DNA from: Scleroderma bovista
Taxonomy: Eukaryota > Basidiomycota > Agaricomycetes > Boletales > Sclerodermataceae
Assembly: GCA_037178675.1 (NCBI GenBank)
Contig: JAYMGJ010000134.1
Span: 1 to 64,000, forward strand
DNA: 64,000 bases
Reading direction: 5' to 3'
Numbering within the stretch: position 1 is the first letter of the stretch; the number at the start of each line of letters is the position of its first letter. The position numbers were made by a program, and so were the translations under genes. The notes beneath the pieces were generated by a model that did not search any database, was not told where the DNA came from, and saw only the letters and a list, made by a program, of their open reading frames with translations. This document shows positions 34,881-46,500 of the stretch, in pieces.

Positions 34881-36981
34881 TGTGAGTCAAAGTGTGGATT
34901 TGGGTCGGAGTAATAACCCAAACACAACACCAACAAAGGACTACGAAAAAGTGCGAGTGGTGGTTTACCTCCGCGGTGTCCAGAGAGGATGTGCTGAGGA
35001 GGGGGGAAGGGGATCTACACCAACAGGGTGATGCAGATGATGATGCAGGATACTCCTGGGGTACAGGAGTAATAGAAGATGAAGGGGATAGGGGTCTGGA
35101 CTCTTCCTAAAGCCTAGGAAGTGTCAAAGCGGGGATTGGGTAGACTGAGACTGAAACAGCGATACTACACCTAGAGATTGGTGCAGCAAAGGGGCAGGGA
35201 TGCCTCTGATGTCCAGAGGCGAGGAAGATTGACTGGTATGAAGCCTAGACTCCGCTTGAGCCTAGTATAAAGAATAGATCTTGAATAGCTTGGATAAACT
35301 TGACAATATTGAGCCTTTAGACCTTCACTGAAGCCTACAAGGACTCAAAGACTGAAGGGATACTGATTGAGAGAGTCTGAGAGAGGGATAATTTCGTGCA
35401 ATTGGGTCCTCTTTCACTGGGCTGAGCCCAGGGGTTTAAATACATGGGGGGGCACAGCATTAAAGTACAAAAAGAGAAGGGAGTAAGCAGAATTTGTCAA
35501 GGATTGGTAAGGGATTGGTAAGAGCTTTGTAAGGGGTTTTTAAGCGATCAGTAAGCAAGGGATAAGCAGGAATGAGTAAGCATAGGAAGCATGAATAAGC
35601 TGCTGAGTAAAGGAATGAGTAAGCTGCATGACAAGATTGATTGGTAAGGGAGTGAGTCATCAGCTGAGTAATATACCAAAAATGCGAAAGGGATAGAGTA
35701 ATACTGATGACAAGAGAGCATCAGTAAGCAAGGGATGAGTCACTGCACAGCAGAAGGAGTCATTGGTGCACAGCCTAAGAAGTTTGATGGGGGGGCTGTG
35801 TACCATCAGGAATTTGATGGGACAACAATGGGGAAGATCTGGGATTAATAGGGGGATTGATCCGAGACAAAACAGCCACAAGAAGGGTACCAGGGGTCCA
35901 GAGGTCTTTTGGGGGGTCAGCATACACTAAGGTATAGTGCATGTGTTCTAGCGCCACTGAAGCGCAACCATGGGCTCCCTTGACGAGCTCTCTTCTGGGA
36001 AAGAACAAGAGAGGGTTCTTCTTCCTAATAGCACTATAAAGTGGGGGGAATAACTGTCATGGTGCTGGGGGACGTCGTCTGAAAGTAGGGAAGCGGATAG
36101 AGTATTGAATTCGACGCATCCAGGGAAGTGAGACAAACGACAGAGGAAGATGGACATGGCAAGTATCTGGGAGGAAGGGACCATAGGCTGAGGGCTCAGG
36201 GGACACAGAGACGACCAGAGAAGACTTCTCAAGCTTGACAATAGACCTAAGATGACCAAAGTACGTCCTTGACGCAGGACTGACGAGGAGAACGCGCTGA
36301 CCGAGAACGAGAGGGACTGAGGGAGCAGGCTGGGAAGATATGTGCCAGGCAGTGCACGGGAACTCTGGGAGAGGCTGTCCTAAGAGCAGGACATAGTGGA
36401 GATCTGCAGCAATAGCGGAGAAATGATCCAGAGAAAATACAGACTCCATAGTGAGCGATGAAGTGAACGTCTGGATTGCGGGGGGAATATCTCCGTGGGA
36501 AATGAACGGATTTGCATCGGAACTTGACAGGCAGATAGACCACGCTCTAGGCTTTCTGACGGTATAGTCACGTGCCTGACAGCTTCAGAAACGACGGAGC
36601 TATTCAAAATATCGGAATGCCGGCACTGGGCACCTAAAAATGACATTTGGGCGCTAAAAATCATTTCTTCTCTTTCTCCTTTGTTTCTCCATCAATTCTT
36701 CAGCTTCTTTGATCGTTCTGGTATGGGAGTTGGACTGCAGACGTGTGCATTCCTTTCTCATACCACAATTGACGTTATTCCTTCAGTTTCTTCTGCTTCT
36801 TGGCGGTTCTTGTGCGATAGATGACTGTCTGCATTGGCATTCATCTCTCACATCAGGATAGTCGTCTTGTGCGATAGATGGCTACGATGAGGGTCCGTCG
36901 TGCTTATCCTTCGCATAAGGATCATTCGATATAGGCGTTATCTTCCATGTTCACTGTACCAAACCTGTTTGGTGCGTGACA
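34881..36981 (-). mobile_element. LTR-like element, 2,101 bp, inverted copy, TSD CCGT
   Basis: On the minus strand it begins TGTCACGCACC and ends TTTGACTCACA, flanked by CCGT at 34877-34880 and 36982-36985. It is nearly identical to 32295-34326 but has about 68 bp more near 36300-36370, a segment deleted in the other copy. Removing it rejoins the PRP8 codons for RVESHYDSRAG. Confidence 0.82.
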
Positions 36982-37270
36982 CCGTGCAGGTATGATATAC
37001 CACTCATCAACAGCCTTCGCTAATCTGACAAGGCTACATACTACCTTGGTATCCATCTCCTTTGATGACCTCACATCTGGCTGGAATGGCTAGGCTGTGT
37101 TCCGCACCAATGTTCTACCCCATTTTGGCAGGGCGGGCCACATCCTGGTCAGCAGGGCATCGGACGACGTCATTGATGTACCTCATCCACCCATGCACGT
37201 CATAGCGTAATCGGTCATATAAAGCGCTTCATCTCATCTTGTTGCGAGTCCTCTACCACGATCAACTGTC

Positions 37271-39061
37271 ATGGGACTCAATACACTATGGAAGGCGAGT
37301 AAATTTTTGTTGTTCATCATGGATTGATTGGACTGATGGCTGACTGTGAATAGGTTTTTGCACCTGCGGCAAAGCCTTGTACGGTCCGTGAGATTGCCGT
37401 TCAAAGCTTCAAGCCATCTGGGAATGAAGCAGGCGGTCAGTTGCTAGCTGTTGGATTCAATGCTAGGTGAGCACCTGAATGTCAATGCGTTGTCCATTCC
37501 ATCGCTCACAAAGCAACCACTAGTGCATGGGTTGCCTTGTTGACCAACGTATTTTCATGGAGCAAAGCTGGTACTGGAGGAACGCATGAAATGCCAACCA
37601 TTTTCTTTTGGCTTTCGGAAATCTCAATGATGCTCATCCATGCTCATTTCATTTTTGATGGACTAGACCGCCCTTGGTTCAAAGAGGGTAACGAGCGTAC
37701 TTACGGGACTGGACCACCCCTCCTGGTGCGCCGCTTTCAAGAACTTTTAAACACATTCGGCTTCAGTTGGCACACAGTAATCCTTTTGCGCAGATTACCT
37801 CAGATGCTGATAGAATTACTAGGCTCCAGGAGAGGCCGAGGCTGAGCTTGCCTACTTTCAATTATATGGTCTCGTTGATGTCATGGTAACGCCCTACAAT
37901 GATGTGTTATTGTTCGGTGCAACCAATGTCATCTGAAGGTGAGTTCAACATCACATCACCGCTGCCACTGTTGGACTAACACTCCTACTTTCCGTGCTAG
38001 TATTATCCTGCCGAAGTGCGCCAAGTATGAAGGTGTAGAACTGTATACAGACAATGCAATAAAAGATCGTGCCCTCCTTGAACGGGGGTGCCTCCTCCTA
38101 ATTGCGCTCATGCGCGGTGCCGACTATGATGTAAGTTGCCGCTTATTGCAGCCCACTGTACATACTCACAATCTCGTCTCACAGAGTGGGCTCCCAGGGT
38201 GCACCACGAACATTGCTCATTGGCTGACCCAATATGGATTGGGGAGGTCCCTCCTCTCTGCTGCGTTGACACTGCCATTCGCCGAATTCATGGTGTTTCA
38301 TGTCAAATGGCGAAAGCAGCTATGTGAGGTGTTGGAGAGGGACCCCCAAGGTCACCTTGGACAAACATACTACAAACTTGCTCGTGTTATCAACGAGGAA
38401 CGCACCGAGTTCCCGAACCCTGCTGTCATCGTGGCATATGTGCTACCTCTCATGTCCTGGTCGGATGGTGGCCAACCGCCTGTATCTGTGGTCACATCTC
38501 GCCAGCCCGACCTCGCGGCTCTTGCTGGGTTTAGCTCGGGATACCTGGGTTGGTCAGCAGAGATCATCCAAATGAAACTGACGCAACCTCGTGTTGGCAC
38601 GGTTATTTGTACCCTCCTGCAGGTAAGAGTGTTGAATTCACACATGACATTTATCTTCGTCTTACCGTCTGTTCTAGTTACCGGGCAATGTAGATAGCGA
38701 GGCGCTACAGTGTGACCTCTGGGTCATGAATTATTGTGGTGGGTCACTCCTGGTGTACAATATTTCTGTGCCAAGTCAGTTGCTCCTCGCCATGCCAACT
38801 GATTTGGCGCACTCGCCGTCCATCGCATATATCTCACCGCCTGGCGAGGATGACAATGACAGTACAATGTCCTGCGACATGGTGATCCCAGCGATCGTGC
38901 TGGAGAGTTTATGGCCTGACTTGGCACAAAGCTCAGAATCAACTGACATGGAGCTAGTGGGTGAGGATGCAGGGAGTGGGTCTCTGGAGTTGACGAGTGG
39001 CCCCACCGTGGATGCACAATCTTCTGATGTTGAGATCATTGACCTGACGGGCAAGGACTAG
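37271..39061 (+). pseudogene. XPG/FEN1-like nuclease paralogue, degenerate
   Basis: Exons 37271-37294, 37354-37466, 37524-37776, 37823-37938, 38001-38130, 38185-38622 and 38678-39061 keep one frame. It starts MGLNTLWKVFAPAAKP (XPG N region), has VGFNASAW where active members have an Asp, FDGLDRPWFKEG, APGEAEAELAY (XPG I region), then PYNDVLLFGATNVI where DDSDALVFGA is usual. Metal-binding Asp residues are thus lost. A TGA at 37934-37936 replaces the Arg codon after ATNVI. The first intron (37295-37353) begins GCGAGT. The C-terminus ends with DVEIIDLTGKD, a SUMO-interacting-motif-like sequence. It is probably a dead copy of a family common in Agaricomycetes. Confidence 0.68.
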
Positions 39062-39285
39062 TTGCACGTACACTTTCTACTAGCAATACAACAACTGTTC
39101 CAGTCTGCTGTATCACTACATCCAACAAATACGAATCTGGGTGCCTTTTGTGTTGTACATGTCTGAAATAATGGGATAGGGGGTGCGACTTTATGTAGTG
39201 TAGTCATTGAAAAAATTGTGATGCAATGTCCCTGCCTTCACAACTCCCACCTTGTCCAGTCTACCGATAAAACCATCCTACTGCA

Positions 39286-42200
39286 ATGGTCCGACAGAAG
39301 ATGGCTGCCCTACCTGGGTCCACTGACAAGCCCAGGAAGAAGCAGAAAACACAGGCCAGTGCAAAGGACCAGGCCAGTGCAAAGGACCAGGCCAGTGCAA
39401 TGGACCAGGACAGTGCAAAGGACCAGGACAGTACAAAGGACCTGGCGACTTTAAAGGGAGCACGGAAGGCCAAAGAAGCAGGCAAGAAAGATCACCTTCA
39501 AGCGCCGAAGATGAGAGAAACCTATGCTCAACATGTCAACCAAGTGCATAGATGGTTGCAGAGCCACTTTAAAGAAGACAGGACACTGTCAACTCCAAGT
39601 CATGCTGAAGAAGGCTTGGAAATTTACCATGATCCGATGTTCAAGGATGCGTTCGAGGAGCGGCCAAACCATTGCTCCAGTGAAGCACTGGCCATCTACC
39701 TTGGGTGGAGGGGTTTCAACGAGGACTCCAAGTGCAGCCCAAGCACGATTAATGGGATCCAAGCAGCCTTCAAATGGTTGTGGGACAAAGCGTCAGTATT
39801 GTAAATGCAAATCTGATGCATGGGTACTCACAAGAACAAATGTCTTGGTAGTGATAGCAACGGTCTGTTCCGTGAAAGGTGGCGCTACAACAAGGTGCGC
39901 CGGCAATGGGAGGGAAATCCGGTCCTTTCTCCCAATGTCAGCGACACAGTAGTGTCGATCAGACACAAAATTAAAGCAGGGGGAAGTCAGCACAAGCACT
40001 CGGGTGCAATGAAGAAAGAGTATATGGACCATATGCTCACCTGGTCAGGGTCCGTGTGCCCACTCGACGGCGCATTCAAGTATCTTTGTTTCGCAATAGC
40101 TGCCGGATTGGGATCACCGGCAGCTAAAGGGATCCTGGACAACCATACAAGATTACTGATCACACAGCATGTTGAACACCTCACCTTCAGCGCTGTTGCT
40201 TTCATGCTCTAGACGAGGTACATAAATGCAGTTTCATTATTCCTCTGTCAATGATTCAGTGTCGCTCTAATATGGTACCTAGGAACTTCGAGCTTGTGAA
40301 GCTGAAGTGCGGGGATGTCACAACAGATGACATAACCGCTGTAAACGGTGTCTTCCTGAAGTATCTGCAAGGTGAAGAAGCATCACTCACCATAAACAAC
40401 CTCAATGTATACTTCAAGATCCACCTGACAAACTGGAAAGGGTGGCAAAGGAAGAGCGACAAGGGAACAAGAGAAATTGACCTGGACAGTGCGTCCATCC
40501 ATTTCATTAGCTGCTATGTTGATTTGGCATGACCTTGCTGCACTCACCAGGTAACCACTATAAAATATATCCACGCCCGGATATGGGCAGGGCGTGTGAT
40601 TCATTCTTCTGGGTCCTTTTCTGGATGAACTGGGTCAAGCATGCCCATCTCGGCCGTGCTATGGGTGAGGACAAGTTCTTGTTTCCCGTGGTTGGAGCTG
40701 GTGGGGTACTCCGGGCAGGGGTACTGCTTTCGCACGACACAGTGCAGAAATCACTTGATGCAGCGCTGAAGGGGGCTGATATAAAGGGGACATATTCAAT
40801 GCACTGTTTCTGACACAGAGGAGCGCAGTATCGACTTATGAGTGCCCCGCTGGGCGAGAGATGGTCCCTCCAGTGTGTGCGATTTTGGGGCAGATGGGCA
40901 GAGGGTGAACAGGTGCGTGCTGACGCTGATCAGTGATTCGGATGCTGGTCGGCCTTCCTATCTGGGTACACCGCATGCCAGACTGCTGACTTCTTTTTTC
41001 TTCTTCTTCTTTCCTTTGCTTTCCCCCACTTTCCCTTGCAGAACGACACCCTGATGCGGTATCTGCTCAACGAGCTCCATAGCTACGAGGAGGATTTTAG
41101 CGATGCCCTGGCACCGGCATCGCGGGAAGCCAGCGCCTCCTTTGCAGGCGAGGCAGCGCTCCTCCACCCAGCAACTATGGAGGCACTTCATATGACACAT
41201 GCAGCACTGACAACAGATATGGCCATGCTGTGCAAGGATGTAATCGCATTGCACGCTGCAATGGCAGACACTGCAAGCATTTCTCAATGTTTCATGACAA
41301 AACATTGTAAAAAAATAGAAGAAAGAGATACTCTCTTATTTACAATTTTGTTAAACAAAAAAGACAAATATCATACAGAATCTTTTTTGTCTTTCCTTTG
41401 CCAAGACATGATTTGAGATCATTTCTTACATTAGGACTATAAAAGATTTAACCTTTTTCTTCTGCCTGTTCCTTGCAAAACAAATAAAGAAAAGACAATG
41501 TAACTTTTCTCATAGCAAGTATTTCAGTATGTTTTATTAGAAATAAGACACCATATTATTGTTGAAAACATATTGAGAGAAAACAATAAATTTTTCTTTA
41601 AGAAACATGATTGTTCCTGGATACTGATTGGCTGGCTAGTGTGTTATGACCAAAAATATATAGCATATTTCCTAAACATTTATTCTTGTGAAATAGGGTA
41701 TCTTTTGATTCAAATTTTCACTGCAGAAAATTGAAAATGTCTGCTGTGAGAAGAGTTAAATTGTCTTTTCTTTATTTGTTGTTCAAGGGACAGGCAGAAG
41801 AAAAAGGTTAAATCTTTTATAGTCACAACATAAGAAATGATCTCAAATCATGTCTTCCCACAAAAATGACAAAACTAATGCTGTATAATATTTGTTTTCT
41901 TTGTTAAACAAAATTGTAAATAAAAGAGTATCTCTTTCTTCTATTTTTTTTACAATGTTTTGTCATGAAAATTTGGGAAATGCTTGCAGTGAGAGGACAT
42001 CTCCCAAAAACTCAACAATGTGACCAACCTGATCAACACCGCGCTTGCACCCAGCCTTAGGACACTGGCATCCCCTCAGGACCTGAATGGTGAGCACACA
42101 CTATTCACACCACACTGACCAAACACTGACCATTCCATTCGCCAGCCCATCATCATCCATCCGGCCAGACTACCCTCCAACCTCCACTGATCCAAACCGT

Positions 42201-42876
42201 TGCGCCGTCACAATCACTTGTCATCCATTTTCACCCAACAGTCCAGTCCCGTTCCGGTATGCAGCTACCACACCCTGTACAAGGTGCATGGGCATCCGAA
42301 CTGTTGCCATCGTTCCCTACCAATACAACGATCCCAGGTCCAGCATCAACAGCACACCCGAACATGGCCCTCTCTGCGCCGCTCCCTTTGCTTGTAGGTG
42401 CCCGGAGGACCTCAGCTGGTCCGCCCATGGGGCTCGCGATCCCACACCTCCCTATGAAGCACGAAATGGGGAGATGACACCGCGATCGGAGACATGGAGG
42501 GGCATTGTGCGGCACTGGACAGTCGGGGAGCCCAGGCTTCAGCTCTTTGTCCCTCTAAAGGATTGGCCCCATCATTACTACAACAGGCGACACGGGCGGC
42601 ATTTCAACACCCTGTACTACCAGTGGTCTCTCATCGCCAAGGAATTCCTCCATGTGTACGTCCTTCCCTGCTCACTGCCATTGTTCGCTCACTCATTCAT
42701 TCACTCACCCTCTATCTAGGTTCGAGGAGAACAAGGAAGACTGGCACAGGGTGTACGGAAACGTTATCGCCCGAGGGCACATGGACCTGTTCAAGACAAT
42801 CCAGAAGGCACGGCAACGCCATTCCAACGACGGGGAGCACTGCCGCTTCCTCATCAACAAGGCCCCGGTCACCTAG
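39286..42876 (+). pseudogene. Tyrosine recombinase-like (DNA breaking-rejoining) gene, degenerate
   Basis: The N-terminus has a K/D/Q/A-S repeat (39358-39440) and a core-binding-like region (YAQHVNQVHRWLQSHF). Then come WRYNKVRRQWEGNPV, FELVKLKCGDV, IDLDSNHYKIYPRPDMG, the HCF-HRGAQYRLMSAPLG box and the WGRWAEGE region with a Tyr in DTLMRYLL. The last exons read WPHHYYNRRHGRHFN and FEENKEDWHRVYG, stop 42876. This matches the layout of Agaricomycete phage-integrase-like proteins. Stops: TAG at 40210-40212 where Trp is expected, and TGA at about 40811 exactly at the Arg of the HxxR motif. A MITE interrupts it at 41269-41991. Confidence 0.66.
41269..41991. mobile_element. CACTG-ended foldback MITE, 723 bp, TSD AGA
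   Basis: It starts CACTGCAAGCATTTC and ends with the inverse GAAATGCTTGCAGTG, with inverted arms of roughly 250-270 bp that include the ACAAAACATTGTAAAA and AAGAAAGAGATACTCT blocks. It is AT-rich against a GC-balanced host gene. The 3-bp duplication AGA (41266-41268, 41992-41994) fits CACTA-superfamily targeting. Removing it rejoins the coding sequence AMAEDISQKLNN. Confidence 0.85.
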
Positions 42877-43519
42877 TAGTAGTACTGCTACTATGGTAGG
42901 TACGGCATGATCCAATCTCGATCCGATCATTTTCATCGTTTGTGTTATGGTAGTTTTGCATCGCAGCATCGTTTCGTTTCGTTTTCCTCTTCTCTTATGT
43001 TCTGCACATTTATTCATGGCGCGCAACCATCCCTAAACTCCTCTTTTTTCTTTTTTTCCAGGACCGCTCCATTCACTAAACTACTGTGACCATGACTACT
43101 ACTAGTAATACTACTGCTGTTTAGTATGACAAGCCTGTTCAATAAATATCGAACCTCGTGTGTGTGCCTCCTTCCATTCACGGGGGATCCTGTCACCCTG
43201 TCACGTATGGCTTCCCTTTGCGTCAGCAGCCCCTCGAGTCGAGTAAGCAACTACGGCATCGTGACCGTCGCGGAGCCAGGGGTGGACGGCATGTCAGCAG
43301 TGAGAGTGCTAAAGTCGGTGACGTCATTTGCCTTCCCAGGCATGGTGCAGCCTTCCCTACATGGCATTCCCGCGCACTGCCACCTGCTGTTTTCTCGAAC
43401 TAAGAACATTTAAGGGGTTCCCACGCTGTAAACCCCATTTTCCAGTGTACACAGTAAGTGTTTGCTGTCGGATTATTTACCGATCCTCACAATTGAATTC
43501 TGTTAGTAACCCTCCTACT
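42877..43519. other. Intergenic, promoter side of F-box copy C
   Basis: Short CTA/TAG trinucleotide runs occur at about 42874-42895 and 43088-43125. From about 43405 the sequence matches the 5' flank of F-box copy A (the TTTAAGGGG and CCCCATTTTCCAGTGTACAC block). No separate gene is seen. Confidence 0.5.
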
Positions 43520-46500
43520 ATGGATGAACTGACGGAAGTGCATGTTGAATTGGCACGGTTGGAGAAACAAGAGCAAGAGCTTATAGAACATCTTTACAAT
43601 GTCCGCACCGCTGTTCGAGCACAGAAAACTAAATCAGACGAGCTAATCAGACGAATGCATGCTCCCATCAATCGTCTTCCCAATGAACTCCTCTTGAGGA
43701 TCCTCGAATTTTCCATCCAGGCATCCATTCTTGCGTTCCCATCTTGCGATGTACATCATCATTGGAAGAGAGAATTGGCAAGTGTATCACATTACTGGAG
43801 GGATATGGTACTGCAATCTCCGAGACTCTGAACCACAATCAAGCTGGCTCCAAAATGGAGCGAATCGTTCGTGAAAGCACATGTGGCTAGAAGTTCTTGA
43901 TCCCCTCTCGATATTGAGATCTCCGCTAAAAATGGAGTCACACAGACATTCCGCGCATCGGTGGGCATCCTCGTTGATTGCGCTCAACGTTGGTGTAGCC
44001 TTACCATCCGATTGGATGTCGATGGCTCTCCCTTATCTGAATTATTGAAGCACATGGAACATAATGTCTTTCCTTCTCTGACACATGTTACTGTGAAGCG
44101 CGTTCCCTCATTCTTAACGGGCAGATTTTCCCGGTTTTATTCCAAAAGGTGTCCTCATCTACAACATCTAGACCTTGGAAAAGGCATTATTCCTTCTTTG
44201 GGTTTCCTGATCCCACCCAGCCTCACATCCTTTGCCTTTACCTTTGCTCTCGGCAATAGAAATGCTTCAACTCTTCAGCACATCTCACTCCAGAATATCA
44301 CAATGCTCTTGCTCTCTGGTGTTTGTGGTGACCTAGAACTACATCCAAATAGTCTCCATTTACCACTCCTCGAACGGTTCATATGCAAGGCTTCTCGTGC
44401 AAAAATGCTGATACACGCTATTGTGGCTCCCAATGTTGCCTACTTCACATATCTCCCAGCTTTCTGGGAAACCGATGATACTGAGAGTATCTTTTTGTCA
44501 TTCCCTGCTGTCCGTCACATAGACCTGGACTGGAATGTCCTGGTATCAGCATTCCAGCAAGGAAACATTTCAAATCTTGGTTACTGGCCAAATCTTGAAA
44601 GTTTGACAGTACATAAAACAGACGCACCCCTTTTGGAATTTCTAGAGGGCCTGATTACATGGCTTGAGGGGAGAAACAACATGCAACGACCAAAGTTGCT
44701 GGTCAAGCTTGTATTCTCCGATTTCTACTTGGATTGGAACATTCTTCCCACGCTGTACGAAGCATTGCACAAACGTTGCATTTTGGAATGGGGGAATATC
44801 TGTCTTCATTCTGATATTGTGTTCTCCAGCACTGCAGATGGACCACCATGGTTTGTGCGTGCCTTTCGTCTGATTGTCACTCTAGTACGTCAAAGTTGAC
44901 TTGTTCTTACATAGGAAATGCCAGTGGAATGCCCTGGTCACTGTGGGAAGTAAACACACCAAAAATCAGTGCCATATGTGCTGGATATCAGTGTCAAAAG
45001 CGCTGGATATCAGTGCCATGTACTCAAAATCAGTGCCAAACAGTGGCACTGATTGGATCATTTTTGCTACTAATAATCAGTGCCATTGGCACTACTTTTC
45101 AGCGTTGAATGGCACTGATTTTAGCGCTGATTTTCATCAACGCTGGCACTGATCTTCAGGCACGTAGCTAACCATCAAGAATAGTTCAATATATTCATGT
45201 GGTCTCGGATACACATAGTAGCCTCTGAAAGGGTTATACCTATGCACCCCGGTCGTAACAACATTGGTCACCCACACGTCCTCGACTGCATCGCATCATC
45301 GCCATCGATCGGTATGGCCATAGGCCCACCGTGAACATCTGTTGTCCTTCGCCACCGTCCATCGTCACTGTCCGGTCATTGACTATCATATCCAGCACAG
45401 AGCAGTCACGCCTCATTGCCATTGCTTGTCATACGTCGTCATCGCTGTCGTGTCATTGTGGTCATGCCTCATCACCGTCATCACCATAGTTGTCGCTGTC
45501 GTGGTCGTTGCACTTCATCACCGCCACCACCGCCACCGTCGTTGTACCATCATTTTGCCAGGTCATTGTTGTCGTGGTACCACACTGGCACTAGCCATTT
45601 ATGTTGCCTCATTGGCGGCCCTTGCAGGCACAGGGAGAGCAGCAGGAGGATACTAGTTAACTATTAGTTCGTGAAACAAAATAACAACAAACAAACAAAA
45701 ACAGAAAGTTGTGGTGGTGTCTGTTGTTGTTGTTGTCACCAAGAGGGGTAGGTAGTTGGAAACATCATGCATGTGGGCGGTTGTGGGCTTTGGTTGTTGC
45801 CATAGTGCAGTGGTGGATCATGGTGGCAGGTGGTGGTCAATGTGTGGGTTAACCCATTGAGGGTTGCGACCCACCTGTGGGTATGACCCAAACCCTTGGG
45901 TCCATGGGTGTGGGCCATTGGCGGGTGCAGGTGTGGGTTGGCGTCTGGACACCTGCGAGTTCACCTATGCAGATCACTAAGCGGGCAAGCGTGTATTATG
46001 TCAAGGTGAACATACCTGCCTACTGCCTCCCACAGGTGCCGTCAGTAGTAGGTGTTGGTGAGCACCCACTGTGGGGGCAATTAGATTGCATACTGGGCAG
46101 GAACATAACTTAGTGATAATAAAGACAGGTAGCTGAAATGTACTTGTACTCTGGCAGTATCCGAATCAGTGTTGTCATCCGAGAACGGGAGCGGGACTAT
46201 GTGGCTCACTTCATATGTTATGTAAGCAGTAAGTGCAATGCACTCATCAGGCTAAATACTGGGTTGGAAATTGAAGTTGAGCCACATACTCATCCATGAC
46301 AACGGAAATCATTACCAAACAACACAAATATTTGTTGTAGAATACGGCCAGTCGGATGTTTCAAGACGTGGTTGTGGTACGAGGGAAAGATGTAATCGGC
46401 GGAGCTTGAAATTCAACGCATTGATAACTTATCATGTGACCTAACTCATTTTCCCAGGCCGCTCTAAGGCAACTCACAACGCAACTATCATTGACCTCAA

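Larger units (their letters stand above)
31740..37000 (+). pseudogene. PRP8 spliceosome-protein fragments, broken by two elements
   Basis: Segments in PRP8 order: [24 protein letters not shown] with GFELPEEVEPLLADKPLG and GIALWWA (31960-32294). Then, after an inserted element, [21 protein letters not shown] (34327-34410), [18 protein letters not shown] and [32 protein letters not shown] and IVPLLERWLDNLLARQFEG (34470-34850), and RVESHYDSRAG (34856-36990). PRP8 is the large U5 snRNP core protein. These pieces cover only a middle part, include missing and frame-shifted stretches, and follow a casein-kinase start, so this is a captured or duplicated fragment and not the functional gene. Confidence 0.8.

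Noticed and set aside
32295..36981. A single giant palindrome created by inverted duplication
   Set aside because: Each arm has its own target duplication (GCGC, CCGT) and each removal restores PRP8 codons, so they are two separate insertions.
31614..37000. Helitron as the capturing element for the CK1/PRP8 mosaic
   Set aside because: No convincing 5' TC and 3' CTRR-plus-hairpin ends could be identified by eye, so no Helitron is called.
45736..45960. ACCC/GGGT-rich stretch as telomeric repeat
   Set aside because: It has no regular TTAGGG-type period; it is variable ACCCA/TGGGT sequence inside the CACTG element.
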